Source: JAKZSU01 sp047517485
GTDB taxonomy: Bacteria > Pseudomonadota > Alphaproteobacteria > UBA7887
Direction of reading: 5' to 3'
DNA length: 7,765 nt
Assembly: GCA_047517485.1 (NCBI GenBank)
Contig: JAKZSU010000040.1
Span: 1 to 7,765, forward strand
Part shown: piece by piece, positions 1 through 6,073 of the stretch
How positions within the stretch are numbered: the first letter of the stretch is position 1
Layout: every line of letters begins with the position of its first letter
Program-made: the position numbers and the translations under genes
The notes under the pieces: generated by a model
The model's input: only the letters and a program-made list of their open reading frames with translations
Told to the model about the DNA's origin: nothing
Databases searched by the model: none

Positions 1-18
1 CCAGGTCTACGTAGCTGA

Positions 19-300
19 ATAAATTGCCACTGCTTTGATCTCGACCCCGCATGCCATCCTCCATCACTCGAAGGAATCACAGAATCATGTCACAACTGCA
101 AATGCGAGGACTTTTTCAGCAGCCTGCTAGAGCACTTTCCGTCGCCTGAAGACATCGCGGACAAACGCAATCGACTTTCGATCGGCCATTTACGAGACGA
201 AATCGCGCTGACCATTTCGCAACCCAACAACATCTTCAATCCGTCGCACCCGAATTACGTCCTCGGCGGCGGTTGCGCCGCCAACCAAAACGCGAATTGA
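19..300 (+). pseudogene. start-less open frame, possible 3' remnant of a gene
   Basis: This frame is open from just after a TGA (16-18) to a TGA at 298-300, about 93 codons, with no ATG, GTG or TTG start. From about 127 onward the codons resemble those of the real genes here (many NNC/NNG), and the tail ends with LGGGCAANQNAN, so that part looks like decayed or truncated coding sequence. The first part is Cys/His-rich (CHC at residues 3-5, CHNCKC near 24-29) and is followed by EDFFSSLL. I do not recognise the family. FFSSLL-like tails occur in some transposases, which would make this an insertion-sequence scar, but that is a weak resemblance from memory. It may simply be non-coding. A 20-codon ATG frame (87-149) overlaps it and has no support of its own. 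Confidence 0.25.
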
Positions 301-368
301 GCGCGATATTGTCCTGCACCGGGCACGACTGGCCGTTGACTCTACTCGGGTTTTAATGGGAAAGAGGG
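301..368. other. leader region of the Rieske gene
   Basis: This short non-coding stretch lies before the Rieske gene. A TTGACT hexamer (336-341) matches a -35 box well, but no credible -10 hexamer lies 16-18 nt downstream, so I do not call a promoter. A purine run (GGGAAAGAGGG, 358-368) abuts the first ATG and is the only Shine-Dalgarno-like sequence. Confidence 0.3.
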
Positions 369-1100
369 ATGTCCATTTTCACAATAAGGCGAACCGAAAC
401 GCCGATGACCAAAGACCATGCATGGGAGCCTGCCGTAGGCGGCCGAACCGAACTCTCGGTGGATGATCGCGATGGCGGTTGCGGTGCGCCCGAATGCTGC
501 CGGCAGCCTCCCACGGACAGCCGCCGCCGGGCGTTGCTCGGTGGGCTGGTCGGCGGTCTATTATCGCCCTTTCTGTTCCGCTCGGGCGAAGCGCGCGCCG
601 CCGACGGCGACAAAAAAGATCCGCGCAAGATGCGCGCGCAAGCCGGCGATCAACTGGTCTTCAAGGCGACCAAACGCAAGGGCGAGATTATCACACTCGA
701 CGATGTCGAAATCGCCGCCAAGCCGCTCGTCGCCTACCCCTATGATCCGGTCGGCGAGATTATCCGCAAAGGCTCGCGGCTCAACCAGATCCTGGTGCTG
801 CGCCTGGCCGAGGAAGACTATACCGAAAAAACACGGGCTCGCGCGGTCGATGGCGTGATCGCCTATTCCGCGATTTGCTCGCACCAGAACTGTCCGGTCA
901 CCGGATGGCACCGCGAGCACCACCAGTTCATTTGTCCCTGTCATGAATCCCATTACGACCCGAAAGACGGGGCTCGGGTCGTTTCCGGGCCGGCGAAACG
1001 GGCGCTGCCCGCCTTGCCACTGACCGCGAAGGACGGCGTGCTAACCGCAGCCGACGGCCTGACCGGAAGAGTGGGAAGACGGAAAAAAACGCGCACGTAA
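369..1100 (+). CDS. Tat-exported Rieske [2Fe-2S] iron-sulfur protein
   Basis: This 243-aa protein carries one Rieske cluster domain and probably transfers electrons in the periplasm or at the membrane face. Cluster ligands are visible as C170-x-H172 and C189-x-x-H192, and C175 and C191 are placed to form the usual Rieske disulfide. Motif 1 reads CSHQNC, with Asn where most family members have Gly, and motif 2 reads CPCHES. A twin-arginine signal is likely: SRRR at 51-54, a hydrophobic stretch (about 56-70), then a possible cleavage site after ARA (75-77). About 50 residues precede the RR motif, unusually long for a Tat leader, and include a Cys cluster (C38, C43, C44). A second in-frame ATG at 405 would shorten it by 12 residues; the choice is uncertain. 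No ring-hydroxylase catalytic domain is present, so it is a cytochrome bc1- or arsenite-oxidase-small-subunit-like carrier. It lies 71 bp upstream of the PQQ dehydrogenase, probably in one unit. Confidence 0.88.
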   Translation: MSIFTIRRTETPMTKDHAWEPAVGGRTELSVDDRDGGCGAPECCRQPPTDSRRRALLGGLVGGLLSPFLFRSGEARAADGDKKDPRKMRAQAGDQLVFKATKRKGEIITLDDVEIAAKPLVAYPYDPVGEIIRKGSRLNQILVLRLAEEDYTEKTRARAVDGVIAYSAICSHQNCPVTGWHREHHQFICPCHESHYDPKDGARVVSGPAKRALPALPLTAKDGVLTAADGLTGRVGRRKKTRT

Positions 1101-1103
1101 AAT

Positions 1104-1136
1104 CGGTCCCGGACCGCAGAGAGCCGGATAAGGCTC
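1104..1136. repeat. two small inverted repeats between the Rieske and PQQ-dehydrogenase genes
   Basis: CGGTCCCGGACCG (1104-1116) is a perfect odd palindrome. GAGCC (1121-1125) and GGCTC (1132-1136) form a second arm pair around a 6-nt loop. Neither is followed by a T run, so they are not a canonical terminator. They could trim or stabilise a shared mRNA or be an operator. Both are short and could occur by chance in GC-rich DNA. Confidence 0.35.
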
Positions 1137-1171
1137 GCGCCCCAAGTAAACAACCTCAACGGGAGGACACC

Positions 1172-2902
1172 ATGGTTGTTAGGAGAAACTTACGGGCACT
1201 CGGCGGAGCGCTTGTCGCTTCGGCGATGCTGCTGCCCGCGGTCGCCGCGGCTGGCGATTATTCGACCGTCACCGATGCGCGGCTGAACAATCCCGAGCCC
1301 GAAAACTGGCTCATGTATCGCGGCAATTACGAAGGCTGGGGCTTCAGCCCGCTGGCCCAGATCAACACCGGCAACGTCAAGGACCTGACGCCGGCCTGGG
1401 CCTTCTCGACCGATGTCACCGAGGGCCATCAGTCGCCGCCGATGGTCAATGACGGCATCATGTTCATTACCACGCCGCAAAACCAGACGATCGCGCTCGA
1501 CGCCGCCACCGGTGACCTGATCTGGCGTCACCAAAGCGAGATTTCGGAGGAACTGTTCCAACTCCATCCGACCAATCGCGGCGCCGGCCTTTACGGCGAC
1601 AATGTCTACGTCACCACCACCGATTGCTTCGTCGTCGCGCTCAATGCCAAGACCGGCGAGGAAGTGTGGAAAACCGCCATCGACGACTGGGAGACCGGCT
1701 ATTACTTGACCATGGCGCCGTTGATCGCCGAGGGCATGGTCATGGTCGGCACATCGGGCGGCGAATACGGCATTCGTGGTCACGTCACGGCCTTGAACGC
1801 CGAGACCGGCGCCGTCGAATGGGTGACGCACACCATCCCCGCCCCCGGCGAGCCCGGTAGCGAAACCTGGGAGAACGACGCTTGGAAAACCGGCGGCGGT
1901 TCGGTCTGGCTGACCGGCAACTACGACTCCGAGACCGGCATCTCCTACTGGGGCACCGGTAACGCCGCGCCGTGGACGGGCGATTTGCACCCGGGCGACA
2001 ATCTCTACACCACCTCGACGATCGGCCTGCGCGTCACCGACGGCAAGTTGGTCGGCCATCACCAGTATCACTGGAACGATTCCTGGGATTGGGATGAAGT
2101 TTCAACGCCGCTTCTGATACCGCTCGAACGCGACGGCAAGCAGATCAACGGTCTCGTCCATGCCGGGCGTAACGGTTATTTGTGGTTGCTCGACCGTGGC
2201 ACGGGCTCCGATATCGGCTTTGTCGATGCCCATAAATATGTCCGCCAGGACGTCTTCACCAGCATCGATCCGAACACCGGCCGGCCGACCTACAACGAAG
2301 CCAACAAGCCGGTCGTCGGTAAACAGATCCACTTCTGCCCGTCGCTGTGGGGCGGCAAGGATTGGCCGCCGGAGGCGTACAATCCGAATACCGGCCTGTT
2401 CTACATTCCGGCCAACGACAATCTGTGCGGCTCGCTGATCGGCGAGGACGTGCCGTATTCCGCGGGTGACCTGTGGCTTGGCGTACCGATCCCCGACATC
2501 AAGATGTACTATGTCGAGGGTTCGGATCACATCGGCGAGGTTCAGGCGTGGAACTTGAAAACCGGCGAGGAAGTCTGGGCGACGAACTTCGAGTCCTTCA
2601 ACTGGGGCCCGCTGTTGGCCACCGGCGGCAACCTGGTCTTCGCCGGCGGCACCAGGGATCGTCTTTTCCGGGCCTTCCACGGCGAGACCGGCGAGATCCT
2701 CTGGCAGTTCCGGACCAATTCCGGAATCACCGCGGTTCCCTCGTCCTATTCGGTCAACGGCACGCAGTATATTGCCGTGCAAGCCGGCTGGGGCGTCGAT
2801 GCGGTGCGCATGGAAGGTTCGCTCAACGCGGAGCGAGGTTGGGACGGCGACATGCGGCCGACCCCGATCGGTGGCGTGCTCTGGGTGTTCGCGCTCGACT
2901 AA
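1172..2902 (+). CDS. PQQ-dependent alcohol dehydrogenase, lanthanide-type, lacking the vicinal disulfide
   Basis: This 576-aa periplasmic quinoprotein should oxidise an alcohol or aldehyde with PQQ and a metal ion. A signal peptide is clear (RR at 4-5, hydrophobic 10-27, AVAAA near 23-27). The beta-propeller is marked by repeated A-x-x-x-x-T-G-x-x-x-W docking motifs ending at W118, W166, W217, W469 and W511. By alignment with methanol dehydrogenases, E198 (GGEYG) and N264 (GTGN) are metal ligands, W246 (GGGSVW) forms the floor of PQQ, D306 is the catalytic Asp and R333 contacts PQQ. D308 gives the WDWD pattern, the Asp-x-Asp signature of XoxF/ExaF-type lanthanide enzymes. The usual adjacent Cys-Cys pair is replaced by L131-H132 before TNRG. 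A distant pair, C389 and C419, is kept. There is no CxxCH haem domain, so it needs an external acceptor. No xoxG or xoxJ lies nearby. GGGAGG sits 5 nt upstream of the ATG. Substrate unknown. Confidence 0.93.
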   Translation: MVVRRNLRALGGALVASAMLLPAVAAAGDYSTVTDARLNNPEPENWLMYRGNYEGWGFSPLAQINTGNVKDLTPAWAFSTDVTEGHQSPPMVNDGIMFITTPQNQTIALDAATGDLIWRHQSEISEELFQLHPTNRGAGLYGDNVYVTTTDCFVVALNAKTGEEVWKTAIDDWETGYYLTMAPLIAEGMVMVGTSGGEYGIRGHVTALNAETGAVEWVTHTIPAPGEPGSETWENDAWKTGGGSVWLTGNYDSETGISYWGTGNAAPWTGDLHPGDNLYTTSTIGLRVTDGKLVGHHQYHWNDSWDWDEVSTPLLIPLERDGKQINGLVHAGRNGYLWLLDRGTGSDIGFVDAHKYVRQDVFTSIDPNTGRPTYNEANKPVVGKQIHFCPSLWGGKDWPPEAYNPNTGLFYIPANDNLCGSLIGEDVPYSAGDLWLGVPIPDIKMYYVEGSDHIGEVQAWNLKTGEEVWATNFESFNWGPLLATGGNLVFAGGTRDRLFRAFHGETGEILWQFRTNSGITAVPSSYSVNGTQYIAVQAGWGVDAVRMEGSLNAERGWDGDMRPTPIGGVLWVFALD

Positions 2903-2917
2903 AAATGCCAGTGTGAA

Positions 2918-2934
2918 CGGACCCGGCAGGTCCG
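2918..2934 (+). repeat. small hairpin just after the PQQ-dehydrogenase gene
   Basis: CGGACC (2918-2923) and GGTCCG (2929-2934) pair perfectly around a 5-nt loop, 15 nt after the stop codon. No T run follows. It sits upstream of the main terminator and may protect the 3' end of the transcript. Confidence 0.4.
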
Positions 2935-2944
2935 ACAATAGCGA

Positions 2945-2976
2945 GGCCGGTCGTCGCAAGACGGCCGGCCTTTCTT
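2945..2976 (+). terminator. intrinsic terminator of the Rieske/PQQ-dehydrogenase unit
   Basis: GGCCGGTCGTC (2945-2955) pairs with GACGGCCGGCC (2960-2970): 11 bp with one G-T wobble, closed by a GCAA (GNRA-type) tetraloop and followed by TTTCTT. The T run is only on the + strand side, so it should stop transcription from the left. It would not be efficient for the convergent - strand gene, whose stop codon lies 10 nt further right. Confidence 0.85.
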
Positions 2977-2985
2977 GTTCGTCTC

Positions 2986-3882
2986 CTACTCGGCGGCTTC
3001 CGCTCGCAGGAGATCGAGGCCGGCGAGGAGATCGCGAACGCTCCTGTCCTGCTCCGCCGTCAATGGCATTCCAGGTGGGCGCGGGGTGCCGCAGTCGAGG
3101 CCCCAGCGCAGGCCGTTGGCCGCCTTGAGAACCCCGTGCATCGGGCCGATGCCGAACAGCTTGCACAGCTCGATGCCCTTGTCCTGGGCGGCCTGGGCGC
3201 GCACCATGTCGCCGTCGTGGTAGGCGCGCCAGGTCTCGACCCAGAATTCCGGCGCGATGCCGGGCCAGCCGTCGACGACACCCACCGCGCCCATCGACAG
3301 CGCCGGCAGCAACCACGGCGCGCGTCCAATGAAGCAGTCCAGTCCCATGTTCACGAAAGTGCGCACGTGGCCGAAATCGACCGCCGAGTGCTTGAGCCCG
3401 GTCAGTTGCGGCACGCCGTCCTGGATTTTGCCCATCAGCGACGGGGTGATTTCGCAGTTTGTCGCCTGCGGCAGGTTATAAGCAAAGAATGGAAGTCCAG
3501 CGGCGCCGGCCACGGCGCGGTAATGCTCGACCACCGATTCGTCGCGCTGGCGATAAAAAAACGGCGGCACACAGCAGATCGCATCGACCCCGGCACCGGC
3601 CGCGACCGCCGCCATCGCCGCCGCGCGCTTGGTGGTCGGTGCGCCGACATGCATGATGATCTTGGCGCGCCCGGCCGCCTGCGCGGTGACGATTTTGGCG
3701 ATTCGCCCGTTCTCCTCGTCGTCGAGCAAAACGCTCTCGCCGCTGCCGCCGGCGACCCAGAAGCCGTCGATGCCGGCCTGAATATTGGCCTCGACGAGCT
3801 TGGCGAGAACATCCTCGTTGAGCGCGAAGTCTCGCGTCATCGGCGTGATCAGGGCGGTATAGACCCCTTCGAAAGGCTTCAT
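2986..3882 (-). CDS. DapA/NanA-superfamily aldolase or lyase (dihydrodipicolinate synthase family)
   Basis: This 298-aa protein has the full length and motif order of the class I Schiff-base aldolases related to dihydrodipicolinate synthase (DHDPS) and N-acetylneuraminate lyase. The start (KPFEGVYTALITPM) is typical. GGSGES (45-50) is the substrate-carboxylate loop, Y110 follows VPPFF, Y135 lies in FAYNLP and K164 in GLKHS is the Schiff-base lysine. DHDPS normally has GTTGES and an Arg three residues after YNxP; here the first Thr is Gly46 and the Arg position is Ala140. True lysine biosynthesis is therefore unlikely, and a pyruvate- or 2-keto-acid lyase or dehydratase for a sugar acid or similar compound fits better. 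On the - strand AGGAG lies 8 nt before the ATG. The gene is convergent with the PQQ dehydrogenase and divergent from the dioxygenase operon. Substrate not determinable here. Confidence 0.88.
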   Translation of the reverse strand: MKPFEGVYTALITPMTRDFALNEDVLAKLVEANIQAGIDGFWVAGGSGESVLLDDEENGRIAKIVTAQAAGRAKIIMHVGAPTTKRAAAMAAVAAGAGVDAICCVPPFFYRQRDESVVEHYRAVAGAAGLPFFAYNLPQATNCEITPSLMGKIQDGVPQLTGLKHSAVDFGHVRTFVNMGLDCFIGRAPWLLPALSMGAVGVVDGWPGIAPEFWVETWRAYHDGDMVRAQAAQDKGIELCKLFGIGPMHGVLKAANGLRWGLDCGTPRPPGMPLTAEQDRSVRDLLAGLDLLRAEAAE

Positions 3883-4049
3883 CCGTCGTTCTCCTGTAGG
3901 CGCCCCATGCGACGATCATATAGCAAGCGCGCGCGATGGCAGCCCGGCAAAATCGCCGAGTCCCCCTGCGTCGAGCAATAGGCTAATCTCGTCGCTTCGC
4001 CGGGACCGAAGAGGCCCACCGGTTGTGGGCATGATAAACGGATTAGACG
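3883..4049. promoter_or_regulatory. divergent intergenic region with candidate promoter and inverted repeat
   Basis: These 167 bp separate two divergent start codons, so promoters for both should lie here. On the - strand TATATGAT (complement of 3915-3922) is a plausible -10 box, about 33-40 nt before the aldolase ATG, but I see no good -35. For the + strand no convincing hexamer pair is visible. An inverted repeat GCCCAC (4014-4019) / GTGGGC (4025-4030) with a 5-nt spacer lies 20 nt before the dioxygenase ATG and could be an operator or a leader hairpin. The dioxygenase start has only a weak ribosome site (GGAT, 4040-4043). Confidence 0.45.
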
Positions 4050-4907
4050 ATGAAAAACAATACGGTACGAGCGCTTACCGATCTTCAACGCGAACAATGG
4101 GCGGTTGACGGTTATCTTCACCTCGAAACCGCCTTGAGCGCCGACGAGGTCGATTTCTTTTGCGATCAGATCGATCGCATCCGCCTGGTTCCGGGGTACG
4201 AGCCGGCGTCACGCGATCTCCAACTCGGCCATTATGCCTGGGTCGAGCATGCCGATCCCGATCCGCAGGCGTTCATGGATCGGCGTAATCTGCTGCCCTA
4301 CCACCAAGCCTTTATCGATCTGATCGACCGCCCGGGCATCTTCGACCTGGTGACCGAAATCATGGGGCCGTACATCCAATTCTCGATGTCGCAAGCGATC
4401 GTCCGCGCCGCCGGCGACGGTTTTCCCGGTTACACCCATACCGACGGCGGCGAGGGTCAGCGGCGGATTCGGGTGACCGAGACCAGCTGGCCGCTGGCGG
4501 TCAAGGCGATGTATCTGCTGACCGACGTAACCGAGCCGGACAGCGGCGCGTTCACGGTGTTCCCTGGCAGTCACATGCGCCCCTACCCCGAAAGCGAAGA
4601 ACGCCGGCCGCATCCGCACGCCCCGGGGGCGGTGCAATTGCTCGGCCAAGCCGGCGATTGTTTCCTGTTTCCCCACGCGCTGTGGCATGGCCCCGCGCCC
4701 AATCACTCCAACACCGCGCGCAAGACCCTGCTCTACAATTACTGCCAGATGTTCATTCGCACCTACGATTTCGGCGCCCCGCCCGAGGACGTCATGGATC
4801 GCTGCACCCCGCGCCAACGCCGCCTGCTTGGCGACCTCGGTCACGACTTCCGTCCGGGTTCGTATTTTTATGTGCCCACCGACCAGGAAGAGATCATGCG
4901 CCGATGA
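4050..4907 (+). CDS. phytanoyl-CoA dioxygenase (PhyH) family Fe(II)/2-oxoglutarate oxygenase
   Basis: This 285-aa cytosolic oxygenase is expected to hydroxylate a small substrate using Fe(II), O2 and 2-oxoglutarate. The N-terminus (LTDLQREQWAVDGYLHLE) is typical of the PhyH family. The iron triad is visible: H130 and D132 in THTDGG, and distal H213 in LWHGP. R224 (TARKTLL), 11 residues later, is the likely 2-oxoglutarate carboxylate ligand. Between them lies the usual jelly-roll segment DVTEPDSGAFTVFPGSH (159-175). Bacterial PhyH proteins act on very diverse compounds (osmolytes, phosphonates, secondary metabolites), so the name does not imply phytanic acid. It is the first gene of an apparent three-gene operon, and its TGA overlaps the ATG of the lyase gene by 4 bp. 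Coupling to a PLP lyase suggests an amino-acid or organosulfur substrate, but that is inference. Confidence 0.88.
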   Translation: MKNNTVRALTDLQREQWAVDGYLHLETALSADEVDFFCDQIDRIRLVPGYEPASRDLQLGHYAWVEHADPDPQAFMDRRNLLPYHQAFIDLIDRPGIFDLVTEIMGPYIQFSMSQAIVRAAGDGFPGYTHTDGGEGQRRIRVTETSWPLAVKAMYLLTDVTEPDSGAFTVFPGSHMRPYPESEERRPHPHAPGAVQLLGQAGDCFLFPHALWHGPAPNHSNTARKTLLYNYCQMFIRTYDFGAPPEDVMDRCTPRQRRLLGDLGHDFRPGSYFYVPTDQEEIMRR

Positions 4908-6073
4908 AACAGGACACCACGATCGTCACCAGCGGGCGCGATCCGGCGGCCAATCACGGGGTGGTCAATGCGCCGGTCTATCACGCCTCGACCATCACTT
5001 TCCCCACCGTTGCCGCCTTGGAGGAGGCTGGCCGCCTTCGTTTCGATCCCGGAATGACCTATTATGGCCGCTACGGTACCCCGACCACCTTCGGTTTCGA
5101 GGAGTCGGTGGCAGCGCTCGAGGGCGGCTATCGCACGGTTGCCACGGGTTCGGGCAAGGCGGCGATCGTCGCCGCGTTGTCGGCGTTTCTCAAAGCCGGC
5201 GATCATCTGCTGATGGTCGATACTACTTACGGCCCGACCCGCGCCTTCTGCGACAAGTTCCTCACCCGTTATGGCGTGGAGACGACCTATTACGACCCGC
5301 TGGTGGGCGCCGGCATCGCCGCGCTCATCCGCCCCGAGACCAAGGTCGTGTTCACCGAATCCCCAGGCTCGCAAACCTTCGAGGTCCAAGACGTGCCGGC
5401 GATCGCCGCCGCCGCGCACGACGCCGATTGCGTGGTGATGATCGACAATACCTGGGCGAGCCCACTGTACTTCAAACCTTTCGCGCACGGCTGCGACATC
5501 TCGATCCAGGCTGCGACGAAATATATCGTCGGCCATTCGGACGCCATGATGGGCACCATCACCACCACCGAGGCGGTGCACGACCGGATCAGACGGATGG
5601 CGTTCGAACTCGGCGCGAGCGCCGGCCCGGACGATGTTTACCTGGCGCAACGGGGCTTGCGCACCATCGCCGTCAGGTTGGAGCGTCACATGAAGAGCGC
5701 GCTCGCCATCGCCGCATGGCTGCGCCAACGCCCCGAGGTCGATCGCGTTCTCCATCCCGGGCTCGTGGGCGACCCTGGCCACGATTTGTGGAAGCGCGAT
5801 TTCGAGGGCGCCAGCGGCTTGTTCGGCGTGATTCTCAATCAAGCGCCAAAAGCCGCCGTCGCCGCGATGCTCGACGGCATGGATCTGTTCGCCATGGGCT
5901 ATTCGTGGGGCGGCTATGAAAGCCTGATCATCCCCACCGATCCGCGCCCGATGCGCACCGCCTCGCCGTGGACCGCGGCCGGCCCGGCGCTGCGTTTGCA
6001 TATCGGTCTCGAGGATGTCGATGACTTGATCTCCGACCTCGACGCCGCCTTCGCCCGCCTCAACGCGACATGA
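4904..6073 (+). CDS. metC: cystathionine beta-lyase (MetC type), PLP-dependent
   Basis: This 389-aa fold-type I PLP enzyme of the Cys/Met metabolism family should cleave cystathionine to homocysteine, pyruvate and ammonia, or act on a related C-S compound. K206 in IQAATKYIVGHSD is the PLP lysine; this motif is very close to that of E. coli MetC. Other landmarks are Y54/R56 (YGRYGTPT), D181 in IDNTWASP (pyridine nitrogen), GYSWGGYESL (332-341), which is typical of beta-lyases rather than gamma-lyases, and R364 in LRLHIGLEDVDDL, which binds the substrate carboxylate. Length matches MetC (about 395 aa). The reading frame stays open upstream into the dioxygenase gene, but family length and the ATGA overlap (4904-4907) fix the ATG at 4904. 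The ATG of the GTPase gene overlaps its own stop in the same way. The neighbours leave open a specialised C-S lyase role. Confidence 0.9.
   Translation: MKQDTTIVTSGRDPAANHGVVNAPVYHASTITFPTVAALEEAGRLRFDPGMTYYGRYGTPTTFGFEESVAALEGGYRTVATGSGKAAIVAALSAFLKAGDHLLMVDTTYGPTRAFCDKFLTRYGVETTYYDPLVGAGIAALIRPETKVVFTESPGSQTFEVQDVPAIAAAAHDADCVVMIDNTWASPLYFKPFAHGCDISIQAATKYIVGHSDAMMGTITTTEAVHDRIRRMAFELGASAGPDDVYLAQRGLRTIAVRLERHMKSALAIAAWLRQRPEVDRVLHPGLVGDPGHDLWKRDFEGASGLFGVILNQAPKAAVAAMLDGMDLFAMGYSWGGYESLIIPTDPRPMRTASPWTAAGPALRLHIGLEDVDDLISDLDAAFARLNAT

Noticed and set aside
2..22. Possible last codons (QVYVAE then TAA) of a gene entering from the left
   Set aside because: Only six codons are visible, so it cannot be told from chance.
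336..357. Promoter with TTGACT as -35 and TTTAAT as -10 before the Rieske gene
   Set aside because: The spacing is only 10 nt, too short for a sigma-70 promoter.
1190..3316. Long open frames on the - strand opposite the PQQ dehydrogenase
   Set aside because: They are low-complexity Arg/Gly/Val-rich shadows typical of the antisense frame of GC-rich genes, without motifs, and the sense gene is unambiguous.
3136..3981. Long + strand open frame opposite the DapA-family gene
   Set aside because: Its His/Arg-rich translation has no recognisable domain, and the - strand frame carries the full set of aldolase motifs.
4658..4903. Upstream extension of the metC reading frame into the dioxygenase gene
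   Set aside because: The extension would add 82 Arg/Pro-rich residues absent from MetC proteins. It lies wholly inside the dioxygenase coding sequence, and the ATG at 4904 gives the normal family length.
4868..6001. Long - strand open frame opposite metC
   Set aside because: It is an antisense shadow; the + strand frame has the complete PLP enzyme signature.
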